From: an uncultured Eubacteriales bacterium
Lineage (GTDB): Bacteria; Bacillota; Clostridia; Monoglobales; Monoglobaceae
Direction of reading: 5' to 3'
Assembly: GCA_900542675.1 (NCBI GenBank)
Contig: UQOT01000053.1
Span: 1-14,042 of the forward strand
DNA length: 14,042 nt
The notes under the pieces are model-generated. The model did not search any database. It had not been told where the DNA came from and saw nothing but the letters and a program-made list of their open reading frames with translations. The translations under genes were made by a program, and so were the position numbers. Below are positions 6,937 through 13,887 of this stretch, in pieces (position 1 is the first letter of the stretch; every line of letters begins with the position of its first letter).

Positions 6937-9495
6937 TTATGCCTCCGTTTCTCTTAATCTTTCAACTATGCTTTGCTTCTCAACCGATTTCAGCACAGGT
7001 ATCGGAAGCAATATTCCGATTACAAGCAAAATCGGAATTGTTACCATAAGCGGGAGCAATGTAAAACGGTATGTGAAAAACCACAGACTTTTAGCTATAG
7101 TATCGGCGAGCAGCGCCGACGCCCCAACACCCAATATGACCGACAAAATTCCCGCGCCCCCGGTATACAAAATTCCCTCGGCTATAAGCATTCTTCGAAG
7201 CTGTTTTGAGGTCATACCTATTGATTGAAGCATTGCAAATTCACGCCTTCTTGTCAGTATACTTGTAAGCATCGAGTTGATAAAATTCAAAATTCCGATA
7301 AGTCCTATAATAAGGCTCAGCACTCCTCCGACTATAATGACAGTATTGCGGAGCCCCTCAAATTCCTTTACCTTGGTAGCCCTTGACGAATATGCCATAA
7401 CAGGCTCTATGTTTTCAGTGTAATTTTTTAAAAATGCGTCAGTTGACGCTTCCGCGCCGTCCTCAACATTATAAACATAGCTCATAACACCGGGATTTGC
7501 GACCATTGTTTTATAAATATCGGCAGGCAGATAAAAAGAATAGTCATATCCCATTCGGCAGGAATTTGTATAGGTGTTTACCTCTACCTTTGCCATTACT
7601 TCATAATTATGTTCGGTGTATTCATTTTCGCCCGCACTATAACTGTCACCCTTGTAATTGCAGAGAGTTACGATATCACCCACATCATAATGTGAAGTTT
7701 CCCATATAGGACTATGATCATCATCAAGCACAACGCCCTCTAAGATATATTTGCCTGTTTTCAGTTTTTCATAGTCAATCTCCCCGTCCAAAACCTTTAA
7801 ATTACCGAGAGGAAAATCGTCCAAGCCGTAAACCGCACAAAAATAACTTCCGTTATCGTCCTCATTTACTCGAAGATAATGCGTGCCGCTCCCGTTTGGA
7901 ATAACTCGAAAACATTCCGCATCGTGAATATCTGCATAAAAACGTCCGCCCTCTTTAAAGCCGTTTTGTGTCTCAATCGCCGAAATTGTGCTGTCAGTTA
8001 CGGTGTCCTCCTCGCCGCTGTAAGCGTAATTTATCAGGTTGGCGTGCGAAACAAAAAAATCGGTTTCAACAAAGGTTGATAAATATTTATCCATATCAAA
8101 GCCAAGACTCATTGTATAAATAGTATTAAACAACACAAGCGATAAAGACATTGAAACAATAACAAGAGCTGTTCGCTTCTTATTCCGTCCTAGATTTGCC
8201 GCCGCCATACTGCCGATTTTCACACCGCCGCGCGATTTACGCTTTTTCTTTTTTGTGTTTGTATTATCTGTATATCTTACCGCTTCAACAGGCGATACAT
8301 TCGCCGCAATCCTTCCCGGTTTTGCCGTACTTATCGCAACTGTGACGAGTGCAAAGATTGTACTTCCGATAAATATGACGGGATTTGCGCTTGTGGTAAA
8401 ACTCGCGCCTGCGTAGGCGCTGTTATTCATTATAAGCGGAACAACCGCCGTGCCTATAAAATATCCCGCGACCAGTCCAATCGGAATACCGAAACACGAC
8501 AGTATTAAAGCTTGCCGGCGGATGATTTTCTTTACCTGCTTACCTGTCGTTCCGATGGTTTTGAGCAGTCCGTAAAAGCGAATGTCCTTAATAACGGAGA
8601 TTTGAAAAATATTGTATATTATTAAGTAACCCGTAAGTATTATAAGAGCAACCGCCGCCAGAACTCCCGCGGCAGTCGGCAAGTCGAGGTCAAAGTTACT
8701 CGCCACATACGACCAATTTACGTTTGAAGCAATGTAATTCTGCGCATTTTCGTCTGTTGAATAGCCGCTTTCCGTAATTATGCGTTCCAGTTTATACTCT
8801 AAGCCAAAGGAATTTTTACACATAATATAGCTGTTTATAATTCCTGTCATTTCACCGGTATCTTTATAGCTGTTATAAAGCTCGTCAATATGAGCGTCTA
8901 TGTACGCTTTTGAAACCACCATAATCGACGCCATATCAAAGGTAGGATCGGCTTCCCACCAGCCGGACAGCACAAAATTACGCTCAACAATTTCACCGTT
9001 GTGGATTTTCAGCTTAAATGTTACGGGCGCGCCGACTTCCTCAGGAAGTCCGAGCATTTTCATTGCCCTTGTGTCCATTATGATTTCGTTTTCCTTTTCG
9101 GGCTTGCGTCCATACGCAGGCACACAAAATCCCAATTCCATACCGACATCATTCATATAATAAATTTCGGCGTGACGCTTTAAAAGCGCGTCGCTCTCCA
9201 CGCTGTCGCATATTATTCTGTTATAAGATATCTTATCAATCAGCTTATGGTTTTTTATTTTGTTATATTCCTCATCAGTGATGTATTTAAAAATCAGCAT
9301 ACCGTCGCCGCCCGCCTGACGCATTGTTTGCTTTTGAATATTTTCAACCATTCCGCTTCCGACCGTAAAAAGCGCGGTGAAAAGTATAGCTGTAAGTGCA
9401 ATGGCTGTTACAGCTATTATGTTTCTTGAAACGTTCGCCCTAAAGCTGCGGTTTGAAAGACGGCGAATTGCTTTTTTACTATTTACTTTAAGCAT
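6937..9495 (-). CDS. ABC transporter permease, duplicated FtsX/MacB type
   Basis: 852 aa from the ATG at 9495, which overlaps the end of the ATPase gene by 8 nt and has GCAGGTGG upstream. A longer in-frame start at 9525 lies inside the ATPase gene and is less likely. The protein holds two MacB-like units. TM1 is at about 25-47, followed by an ectodomain and three membrane helices with the FtsX signature (IKDIRFYGLLKTIGTTGKQVKK). A basic linker (KKKKRKSRGG) leads to a second TM-ectodomain-3TM unit with RRREFAMLQSIGMTSKQLRR. That gives eight predicted TM helices, unlike the ten of BceB. Such mechanotransmission-type permeases export peptides or lipids, or confer resistance to cell-wall-active peptides. 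The paired ATPase and two-component system favour an antimicrobial-peptide or envelope-stress role (inference). The gene ends 6 nt from a bidirectional terminator. Confidence 0.9.
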   Translation of the reverse strand: MLKVNSKKAIRRLSNRSFRANVSRNIIAVTAIALTAILFTALFTVGSGMVENIQKQTMRQAGGDGMLIFKYITDEEYNKIKNHKLIDKISYNRIICDSVESDALLKRHAEIYYMNDVGMELGFCVPAYGRKPEKENEIIMDTRAMKMLGLPEEVGAPVTFKLKIHNGEIVERNFVLSGWWEADPTFDMASIMVVSKAYIDAHIDELYNSYKDTGEMTGIINSYIMCKNSFGLEYKLERIITESGYSTDENAQNYIASNVNWSYVASNFDLDLPTAAGVLAAVALIILTGYLIIYNIFQISVIKDIRFYGLLKTIGTTGKQVKKIIRRQALILSCFGIPIGLVAGYFIGTAVVPLIMNNSAYAGASFTTSANPVIFIGSTIFALVTVAISTAKPGRIAANVSPVEAVRYTDNTNTKKKKRKSRGGVKIGSMAAANLGRNKKRTALVIVSMSLSLVLFNTIYTMSLGFDMDKYLSTFVETDFFVSHANLINYAYSGEEDTVTDSTISAIETQNGFKEGGRFYADIHDAECFRVIPNGSGTHYLRVNEDDNGSYFCAVYGLDDFPLGNLKVLDGEIDYEKLKTGKYILEGVVLDDDHSPIWETSHYDVGDIVTLCNYKGDSYSAGENEYTEHNYEVMAKVEVNTYTNSCRMGYDYSFYLPADIYKTMVANPGVMSYVYNVEDGAEASTDAFLKNYTENIEPVMAYSSRATKVKEFEGLRNTVIIVGGVLSLIIGLIGILNFINSMLTSILTRRREFAMLQSIGMTSKQLRRMLIAEGILYTGGAGILSVILGVGASALLADTIAKSLWFFTYRFTLLPLMVTIPILLVIGILLPIPVLKSVEKQSIVERLRETEA

Positions 9496-10165
9496 TGCTG
9501 CCACCTGCAATTCTTCCGTCCTCAATTCGGATAATCCGATTTGCCGTTTGCGCTATTTCCTCGTTATGCGTAATCATCACAATCGTCTGAGAAAACCGCT
9601 CGCTTGTTACCTTTAAAAGTCCCATAACATCAAGGCTTGTTTTGCTGTCGAGATTTCCAGTAGGCTCGTCCGCTAGGATAATTGCGGGTTTAGACGCAAG
9701 TGCGCGGGCAATCGCAACACGCTGCTGCTGTCCGCCCGAGAGCTGATTTGGCAGATTGTTTGCTTTTTCGGTAAGCCCGAGCGTTTCAATGATATTATCA
9801 ATATGCTTTTTATCAATTCTGTTCCCGTCAAGCTCAATAGGCAAAACAATATTTTCATATACATTCAATACGGGTACAAGGTTATAGCTCTGGAATATAA
9901 ATCCGATTTTTCGTCTGCGGAAAATAGTCAGAGCGTCATCCTTTAACGAAAATATATTTTTACCCTCTACCTCAACTGTTCCGCTCGTCGGTCTGTCAAG
10001 TCCGCCGAGCATATGCAAAAGCGTTGACTTGCCGCTGCCGCTGGTTCCGACAATCGCCGCAAACTCACCGTTTGACACGGATAAATCCACTCCGTCAAGC
10101 GCTTTGACGGTAGTATCGCCGCTGCCGTAATATTTTTTCAGATTTGTTGTTTTCAAGATATCCAT
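9488..10165 (-). CDS. ABC transporter ATP-binding protein (MacB/LolD/SalX class)
   Basis: 225 aa, the standard size for this class. Walker A is GTSGSGKST (40-48), the Q-loop is in FIFQSYNLVPVLNVYENI (about 89-106), the signature is LSGGQQQRVAIARAL (142-156), Walker B is IILADEPTGNLDS (162-174), and the H-loop is His200 in MITHNEE. LVPVLNVYENI and the T-G-N-L-D-S variant are typical of MacB/LolD-type ATPases. It powers the adjoining FtsX-type permease, whose start codon overlaps its stop, implying translational coupling. The start ATG at 10165 has GGAGG 8 nt upstream. Its own promoter, with a tandem-repeat activator site, lies in the 89-bp gap after the histidine kinase gene. Substrate is unknown. 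Confidence 0.95.
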   Translation of the reverse strand: MDILKTTNLKKYYGSGDTTVKALDGVDLSVSNGEFAAIVGTSGSGKSTLLHMLGGLDRPTSGTVEVEGKNIFSLKDDALTIFRRRKIGFIFQSYNLVPVLNVYENIVLPIELDGNRIDKKHIDNIIETLGLTEKANNLPNQLSGGQQQRVAIARALASKPAIILADEPTGNLDSKTSLDVMGLLKVTSERFSQTIVMITHNEEIAQTANRIIRIEDGRIAGGSNA

Positions 10166-10184
10166 ATTAATACCTCCGTATAAA

Positions 10185-10218
10185 AATAGTGTAGGTAAAT
10201 TTCTTTACATACACTATT
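10185..10218. repeat. 15-bp imperfect palindrome ahead of the ABC ATPase gene
   Basis: AATAGTGTAGGTAAA (10185-10199) and TTTACATACACTATT (10204-10218) are inverted repeats with one mismatch and a 4-nt loop. On the minus strand the hairpin is followed by TTTTTAT, so it could end transcripts arriving from the kinase gene. It also overlaps the -10 box and the predicted start of the ABC promoter, so it could equally be an operator. Confidence 0.6.
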
Positions 10219-10254
10219 ATAATTCATAAAACTTTCTCAAATCTTTCTGAAATC
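10216..10254 (-). promoter_or_regulatory. ABC operon promoter with 11-bp tandem activator site
   Basis: Read on the minus strand, GATTTCAGAAA (10244-10254) is followed directly by GATTTGAGAAA (10233-10243), two 11-bp units differing at one base. Eleven nucleotides later comes TATAAT (10216-10221). No good -35 exists; the repeat occupies that position. This is the layout of OmpR/PhoB-family activator sites, and an OmpR-type regulator is encoded just upstream, so it is the likely binder (inference). The repeat abuts the stop codon of the kinase gene. Confidence 0.62.
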
Positions 10255-11166
10255 TTACAGTTTTGAAAGATTTGGTTTATTGGGTAGAAATACGGAAAAC
10301 ACCGAGCCTTTTCCTTTCTCGGAGGATACTTTAATATATCCGCCCTCTTTTGTGAGTATCTCCCTCGCAAGATATAGTCCGATACCGACGCCGCTCTCAT
10401 CGCTTACCTCGGGCGAACGATAAAAACGCGTGAATATTTTCGCGGTTTCCTCTTCGGAAATACCTATGCCCGTATCTGTTATATTCACGCACACAAACAT
10501 TTCATATTCCTTTGCGCTCAGTGTAACCGTACCTCCGGCGGGCGTATACTTTATCGCATTATCAACAATATTGGATATCGCTTCAAGCGTCCACTTAAAA
10601 TCAAAAACAGCCGTAATATCGGATGTATTCTCTATATTATAGATAATCCCTTTTGCCGCCGCTATGCTTTCACAGTCAACACATTCAAGCAATTTTTTAA
10701 CGCTGTTTTCTTTCGGGACAACATTTATAATTCCGTTTTCCAAACGAGATGTTTTAATCAATGACGAAATCAGGAAACTTAGCTTCTCTGTCTGTTTTTC
10801 TATATGCGACACAATTTCTTTTTCATTTTCAGCCAAATTAGGTATTTCTTTAAGAAGCTGCGAGTATAACAAAATATTGGATAGGGGCGTTTTAGTTTGA
10901 TGGGATATATCCGCAATTAAGGTCTTTATTCCGTCCTTTTCGGAATTTACCTGTTTTAATGCGGCGCTTCCCGACATTAAAAACCGATACATTTTTGACT
11001 CTAACTTCGAAAGCCGTTTTTCCGTAAACTCGCTTTCGGAAAAGTTACTGTCTATCGCGCTGTCAAGCATTTTATCAATATCCGTTAAGACCTTTGATGT
11101 TATGAGGTAAATTGCACATATTATAACAATCAGAATAATTATGATTATCAGCAAAAAATTTATCAT
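10255..11166 (-). CDS. Sensor histidine kinase, small single-TM type
   Basis: 303 aa. Residues 3-24 are a very hydrophobic membrane segment rich in Ile/Leu, followed by a short linker and the HisKA domain with ADISHQTKTPLSNILLYSQLL (His89 as phosphoacceptor). The N-box is NIVDNAIKYTP (Asn203), G1 is DTGIGIS (231-237), the F-box region is IFTRFYRS, and G2 is GVGIGLYLAREIL (259-271). There is no extracytoplasmic sensor domain, so the stimulus is probably sensed within the membrane or through a partner such as the neighbouring transporter. Its ATG overlaps the response-regulator stop by 4 nt (ATGA). It resembles VncS/BceS-type kinases next to peptide ABC exporters, though BceS normally has two TM helices. 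Confidence 0.93.
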   Translation of the reverse strand: MINFLLIIIIILIVIICAIYLITSKVLTDIDKMLDSAIDSNFSESEFTEKRLSKLESKMYRFLMSGSAALKQVNSEKDGIKTLIADISHQTKTPLSNILLYSQLLKEIPNLAENEKEIVSHIEKQTEKLSFLISSLIKTSRLENGIINVVPKENSVKKLLECVDCESIAAAKGIIYNIENTSDITAVFDFKWTLEAISNIVDNAIKYTPAGGTVTLSAKEYEMFVCVNITDTGIGISEEETAKIFTRFYRSPEVSDESGVGIGLYLAREILTKEGGYIKVSSEKGKGSVFSVFLPNKPNLSKL

Positions 11167-11813
11167 TCTTTTTTCTCCCAGACATAGCCTATTCCGTAAA
11201 CCGACTTTATGGGAATATCGGATATTTTTTGCCTAAGTCTTTTAACTGTTACTGACAGCGCGTTTTCCTCTACAAATTCCGCACCGTCTGACCAGACGCG
11301 ATCAATGAGCATTTCGCGGGATAGAGTACGCCCACAATTTTGAACAAAAATTTTTAAAAGCCTCTGTTCCGTCTTACTTAGCTCAACAGGTGTATTATTA
11401 ACATAAAACTTCATATTGTCAAAATCAAATTCATATTTACCCAAATGAAAAACATTACCGTCATTATGTCCGCGTCTTAAAACCGCGTTCACCCTTGCAC
11501 GCAAAACCGCAAGCGAAAAAGGCTTTGTTATATAATCGTCCGCACCTGTTTCTAGGCCTGTTACAATATCTATCTCCATATCGTTCGCAGTCAAAAATAT
11601 AATCGGCACCTTACTTGTTTCCCGTATTTTACGGCAAAAATCAAGTCCGTTTCCGTCAGGGAGATTTATGTCAAGAATGATTAAATCTATACTGTTGTCC
11701 AAAAGCTTGCCTGCTTCTTCTATACAAAAGGCCTGCAAAATATCATCGCTGCTCAGTGATAACGCAATTCCGTTATTAAGTGTTTTATCATCTTCAACAA
11801 TCAGTATTTTCAT
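11163..11813 (-). CDS. Response regulator, OmpR/PhoB family
   Basis: 216 aa from the ATG at 11813; a GTG codon directly before it (11816) is also in frame, but GGAG lies 7 nt from the ATG and only 4 nt from the GTG. The receiver domain (1-115) has the acidic pair Glu7-Asp8-Asp9 (VEDD), the phosphoacceptor Asp48 in IILDINLPDG, Thr75 in FLTAND and Lys97 in ITKPFS. The C-terminal winged helix carries LSKTEQRLLKIFVQNCGRTLSREMLIDRVW and ends SVTVKRLRQKI...YGIGYVW, typical of OmpR/PhoB DNA-binding domains. It is coupled to the kinase by a 4-nt overlap. The likely target is the 11-bp tandem repeat before the ABC ATPase gene. It starts 16 nt after the HEPN remnant, so it is probably transcribed from further upstream. 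Confidence 0.95.
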   Translation of the reverse strand: MKILIVEDDKTLNNGIALSLSSDDILQAFCIEEAGKLLDNSIDLIILDINLPDGNGLDFCRKIRETSKVPIIFLTANDMEIDIVTGLETGADDYITKPFSLAVLRARVNAVLRRGHNDGNVFHLGKYEFDFDNMKFYVNNTPVELSKTEQRLLKIFVQNCGRTLSREMLIDRVWSDGAEFVEENALSVTVKRLRQKISDIPIKSVYGIGYVWEKKE

Positions 11814-11829
11814 CACTGTGCTCCATATC

Positions 11830-11997
11830 TTACTCGCACCAATTATTTTCTATATTTGATTTGAGCTCTTCAAACATTTTTGTGTATATCTCTTTGGTTT
11901 CGCGCACGATGCCGAGCGCGATATCCTCGTTGTACGAATGTGCGACGTTATTGCACGCAGTAAGCGCTTTCAGCCACGCCTCGCTGTCATCTATCAT
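11830..11997 (-). pseudogene. C-terminal fragment of HEPN toxin (HI0074/HepT-like), catalytic Arg lost
   Basis: The frame from Met at 11997 encodes 55 residues: MIDDSEAWLKALTACNNVAHSYNE and onward to a Trp-Cys-Glu end. This matches, from family knowledge, the C-terminal third of HI0074-family HEPN proteins, normally about 130 aa. Family members carry the RNase motif RNxxxH; here it reads CNNVAH, with Arg replaced by Cys (TGC, one transition from CGC). With the N-terminal helices missing and the key Arg lost, a working toxin is very unlikely. The frame is shifted by one base relative to the nucleotidyltransferase fragment that it overlaps by 11 nt. Residues read upstream of 11997 in this frame are out-of-frame nucleotidyltransferase sequence. 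Confidence 0.72.
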
Positions 11998-12148
11998 TCC
12001 CGCCGTACACGGCAAGGTCGATGTCGCTGCGTTCTTTGTAATCCCCGCGTGCACGCGAGCCGAACAGGGTAATACGCTTAAGCTCACACTTCTTCCCTAT
12101 ATCGATAATGGAATTCAGCGCCTCGTCCGTTAAGCCGTAACCACCCAT
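11987..12148 (-). pseudogene. N-terminal fragment of MNT nucleotidyltransferase (antitoxin-type)
   Basis: The ATG at 12148 has GGGAGGA 8 nt upstream and encodes 53 residues before a TGA. It contains the nucleotidyltransferase signature GS-x10-DxD (GSRARGDYKERSDIDLAV, about 30-47), typical of the minimal nucleotidyltransferases that pair with HEPN toxins as MntA/HepT-type systems. The family is usually about 100 aa; the second half, with the third acidic residue, is absent. Sequence runs instead, one base out of frame, into the C-terminus of a HEPN protein, as expected for a deletion joining two adjacent genes. It starts 22 nt after the radical SAM gene. It might still be translated as a short peptide, but enzymatic function is doubtful. 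Confidence 0.72.
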
Positions 12149-12170
12149 TTTATTATCCTCCCGACAACCA

Positions 12171-12776
12171 TTACTCTATATACGTTCTAATTCTGAACTC
12201 AACGCCGCAGTTTTCGGCGATTTGTCTGCACTTTTCTATGTCCTCGTCCGGCATCGTTTTGTCAACAACCGTAAACACAACTCTTCCTGCGTAATCCTTA
12301 GCCAAAGACGCAAACTCCTGAAGCGCGCCGAACGCATCCTCGCCGTAACGGCTTCTGCATATTTCCTGATATTCCTTCGCGTTAGGTGCGTTTAGGCTGA
12401 TTGACACAACGTCTATTACGCCCTTAAGCTCGGGTGTAACGTCTCTGCCGCAGATTAAATTTGCCTGACCGTTTGTGTTTATACGTATCGGCAAATCAGG
12501 CTTTTTCGACTTAAGCCACTTTGCAACCTCGATTAAATCATCAAACCGCTCGGTCGGCTCACCGTAACCGCAGAACACCACTTGGTCGTACTTACTTAAA
12601 TCGCGCTTTTCAAAATCGCTCTTTATCTCGTCTACGGTCGGCTCGCGGTCAAGCCAGAGGTCATCCTTTCCGTTGACATTGTCTTTCTTTGTACGCACGC
12701 AGAAGCTGCACGCATTTGAGCATCTGTTTGTAATATTTACGTACAGCGAGTTATGATATTCATATGTTATTGTCAT
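12171..12776 (-). CDS. TatD-linked radical SAM protein
   Basis: 201 aa. The N-terminus YHNSLYVNITNRCSNACSFC carries the radical SAM 4Fe-4S motif Cys19-x3-Cys23-x2-Cys26. A GYGEPT motif at 70-75 serves as the SAM-binding GGE-type loop, with RINTNGQA and VSISLNAPN marking further barrel strands. The length and N-terminus match the family annotated as TatD-nuclease-associated radical SAM proteins; its reaction is not known to me. It is much shorter than a full radical SAM enzyme and has no auxiliary cluster domain. AAGGAGA precedes the ATG at 12776. It lies 29 nt after the orphan ATPase gene and before the MNT/HEPN remnant on the same strand. No tatD gene is present in this window. Confidence 0.85.
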   Translation of the reverse strand: MTITYEYHNSLYVNITNRCSNACSFCVRTKKDNVNGKDDLWLDREPTVDEIKSDFEKRDLSKYDQVVFCGYGEPTERFDDLIEVAKWLKSKKPDLPIRINTNGQANLICGRDVTPELKGVIDVVSISLNAPNAKEYQEICRSRYGEDAFGALQEFASLAKDYAGRVVFTVVDKTMPDEDIEKCRQIAENCGVEFRIRTYIE

Positions 12777-12805
12777 TAAGATCTCTCCTTAACTTATTAT
12801 TTCAC

Positions 12806-13738
12806 TTATTCATCAAGCAGCATATTACTGAGCGCCATATAAATTAATTTCTTGTTATAAAGGTCAATCTTTTCCTTCTCACTTTCTCTGCGCTCGGCAT
12901 CACTGAGTAATGTTAAATCAATCTTTTTGTCCTCAGTCGTATTCAGCAATATTGTAAACATCGCACCTGCATCCAGATGGTTTGACATACAAATCTGAGC
13001 GCCCATCTTTTCGGCAAGCTTTTGACACACCAAAAGTCCAACGCCCTTATACGGTCTTTTGCTGTCATCGGCGTTTAACAATTTGTCTACCTTGTCATCC
13101 ATCATTCTGTTAATCTTTTCGACATTTATACCTGTGCCGTAATCTAAGACCGTGATTGCGGCTTTCGTATTGTTACAAACGCGGTTTAAAATAACATCAA
13201 CACGCTTAGAGTCTGCATGTCCGTGCTTAAGCCCGTTTGTGATAAGATTAATAAGTATCATTGTGAGCTCCGTGGCGTGCGCATTCACATACACGTCTTT
13301 TCTCACATTGCTTCTAAACGCCACAGTTCCAAAATTTTTATTCGGCAGAACTTTTGATATAAATTTCAGATAATCTTTAAGCATTCCGCGCAGCTCAACC
13401 GGTGTTTTTATATTATACCCCAGCGACTCCGCTTTAAAAAGCTGACATAAGTTTACCGTATTATACGCATATCCGATTGCCACAAGTGAAATACTTTCAA
13501 GCGTTGTGATTTCCTCTTCGTCAAAAACTTTCCATTTGAGCACTGCATTCACACGGTCGTTTATTGACTCCACACAGTCATCCGCGTTCTTTATAAAGCA
13601 AATCATAAAAGGCGTATCAAGCTTATCTGCCGATTTGCAGGCTAAACGCGACCCTTTACTGTTTGCGATATCTTGCACGTAGTTTCTAATTTCAGCGTCA
13701 CTGACTAAAGTTAAATTTTTCGAAATATTACTCTTCAT
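12806..13738 (-). CDS. GHKL (HATPase_c) protein, orphan histidine-kinase-like ATPase
   Basis: 310 aa, with no signal peptide or membrane helix, so cytoplasmic. The C-terminal half has the Bergerat ATP-binding fold: N-box ILINLITNGLKHG (161-173), G1 DYGTGI (199-204) and G2 KGVGLLVCQKLAEKMG (231-246). The expected dimerisation region (about 75-130) lacks a clear H-box with phosphoacceptor His; the stretch reads AIGYAYNTVNLCQLFKAE. It may be a degenerate kinase, an anti-sigma or partner-switch ATPase, or a kinase with a cryptic acceptor. An N-terminal Cys-containing region (about 30-60) is unrecognised. The start at 13738 has AAAGGATGG upstream and a well-formed promoter about 40 nt before it. 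It heads the apparent run with the radical SAM gene and beyond. Confidence 0.8.
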   Translation of the reverse strand: MKSNISKNLTLVSDAEIRNYVQDIANSKGSRLACKSADKLDTPFMICFIKNADDCVESINDRVNAVLKWKVFDEEEITTLESISLVAIGYAYNTVNLCQLFKAESLGYNIKTPVELRGMLKDYLKFISKVLPNKNFGTVAFRSNVRKDVYVNAHATELTMILINLITNGLKHGHADSKRVDVILNRVCNNTKAAITVLDYGTGINVEKINRMMDDKVDKLLNADDSKRPYKGVGLLVCQKLAEKMGAQICMSNHLDAGAMFTILLNTTEDKKIDLTLLSDAERRESEKEKIDLYNKKLIYMALSNMLLDE

Positions 13739-13777
13739 ATAAATACCATCCTTTTATAATTTATAATCCTATTAAAT

Positions 13778-13806
13778 ATAGTAACATATTCAAGTCCGTT
13801 TTTCAA
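13778..13806 (-). promoter_or_regulatory. Promoter of the GHKL ATPase/radical SAM operon
   Basis: On the minus strand TTGAAA (13801-13806), a 17-nt spacer and TACTAT (13778-13783), with an extended TG before the -10. Transcription would start near 13771, about 33 nt before the ATPase start codon. It is probably the head promoter for the genes down to the histidine kinase, as no other clear promoter is seen among them. Confidence 0.68.
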
Positions 13807-13826
13807 CTATTTTGTCTATTTTTATC

Positions 13827-13855
13827 TTGAAAATTTTGATTATAAGTCGTATAAT
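13827..13855 (+). promoter_or_regulatory. Promoter of the threonine dehydratase gene
   Basis: TTGAAA (13827-13832), a 17-nt spacer and TATAAT (13850-13855), a near-consensus sigma-A promoter. Transcription would begin about 26 nt before the ATG at 13888. It is arranged back to back with the minus-strand promoter, the two identical -35 hexamers being 20 bp apart. Confidence 0.75.
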
Positions 13856-13887
13856 TATAACTGATATGTAAAGGAAGGAGACATAAA

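Noticed and set aside
6848..7228. 126-codon plus-strand frame across the terminator
   Set aside because: It overlaps the AraC-type gene end, the terminator and antisense permease sequence.
9496..9525. Ten-residue N-terminal extension of the ABC permease
   Set aside because: It lies wholly inside the ATPase gene; the ATG at 9495 gives the usual overlapping stop/start and has GCAGGTGG upstream.
11998..12087. N-terminal 30 residues of the HEPN-frame open reading frame
   Set aside because: They are the nucleotidyltransferase gene read in the wrong frame; only the part from 11997 resembles a HEPN protein.
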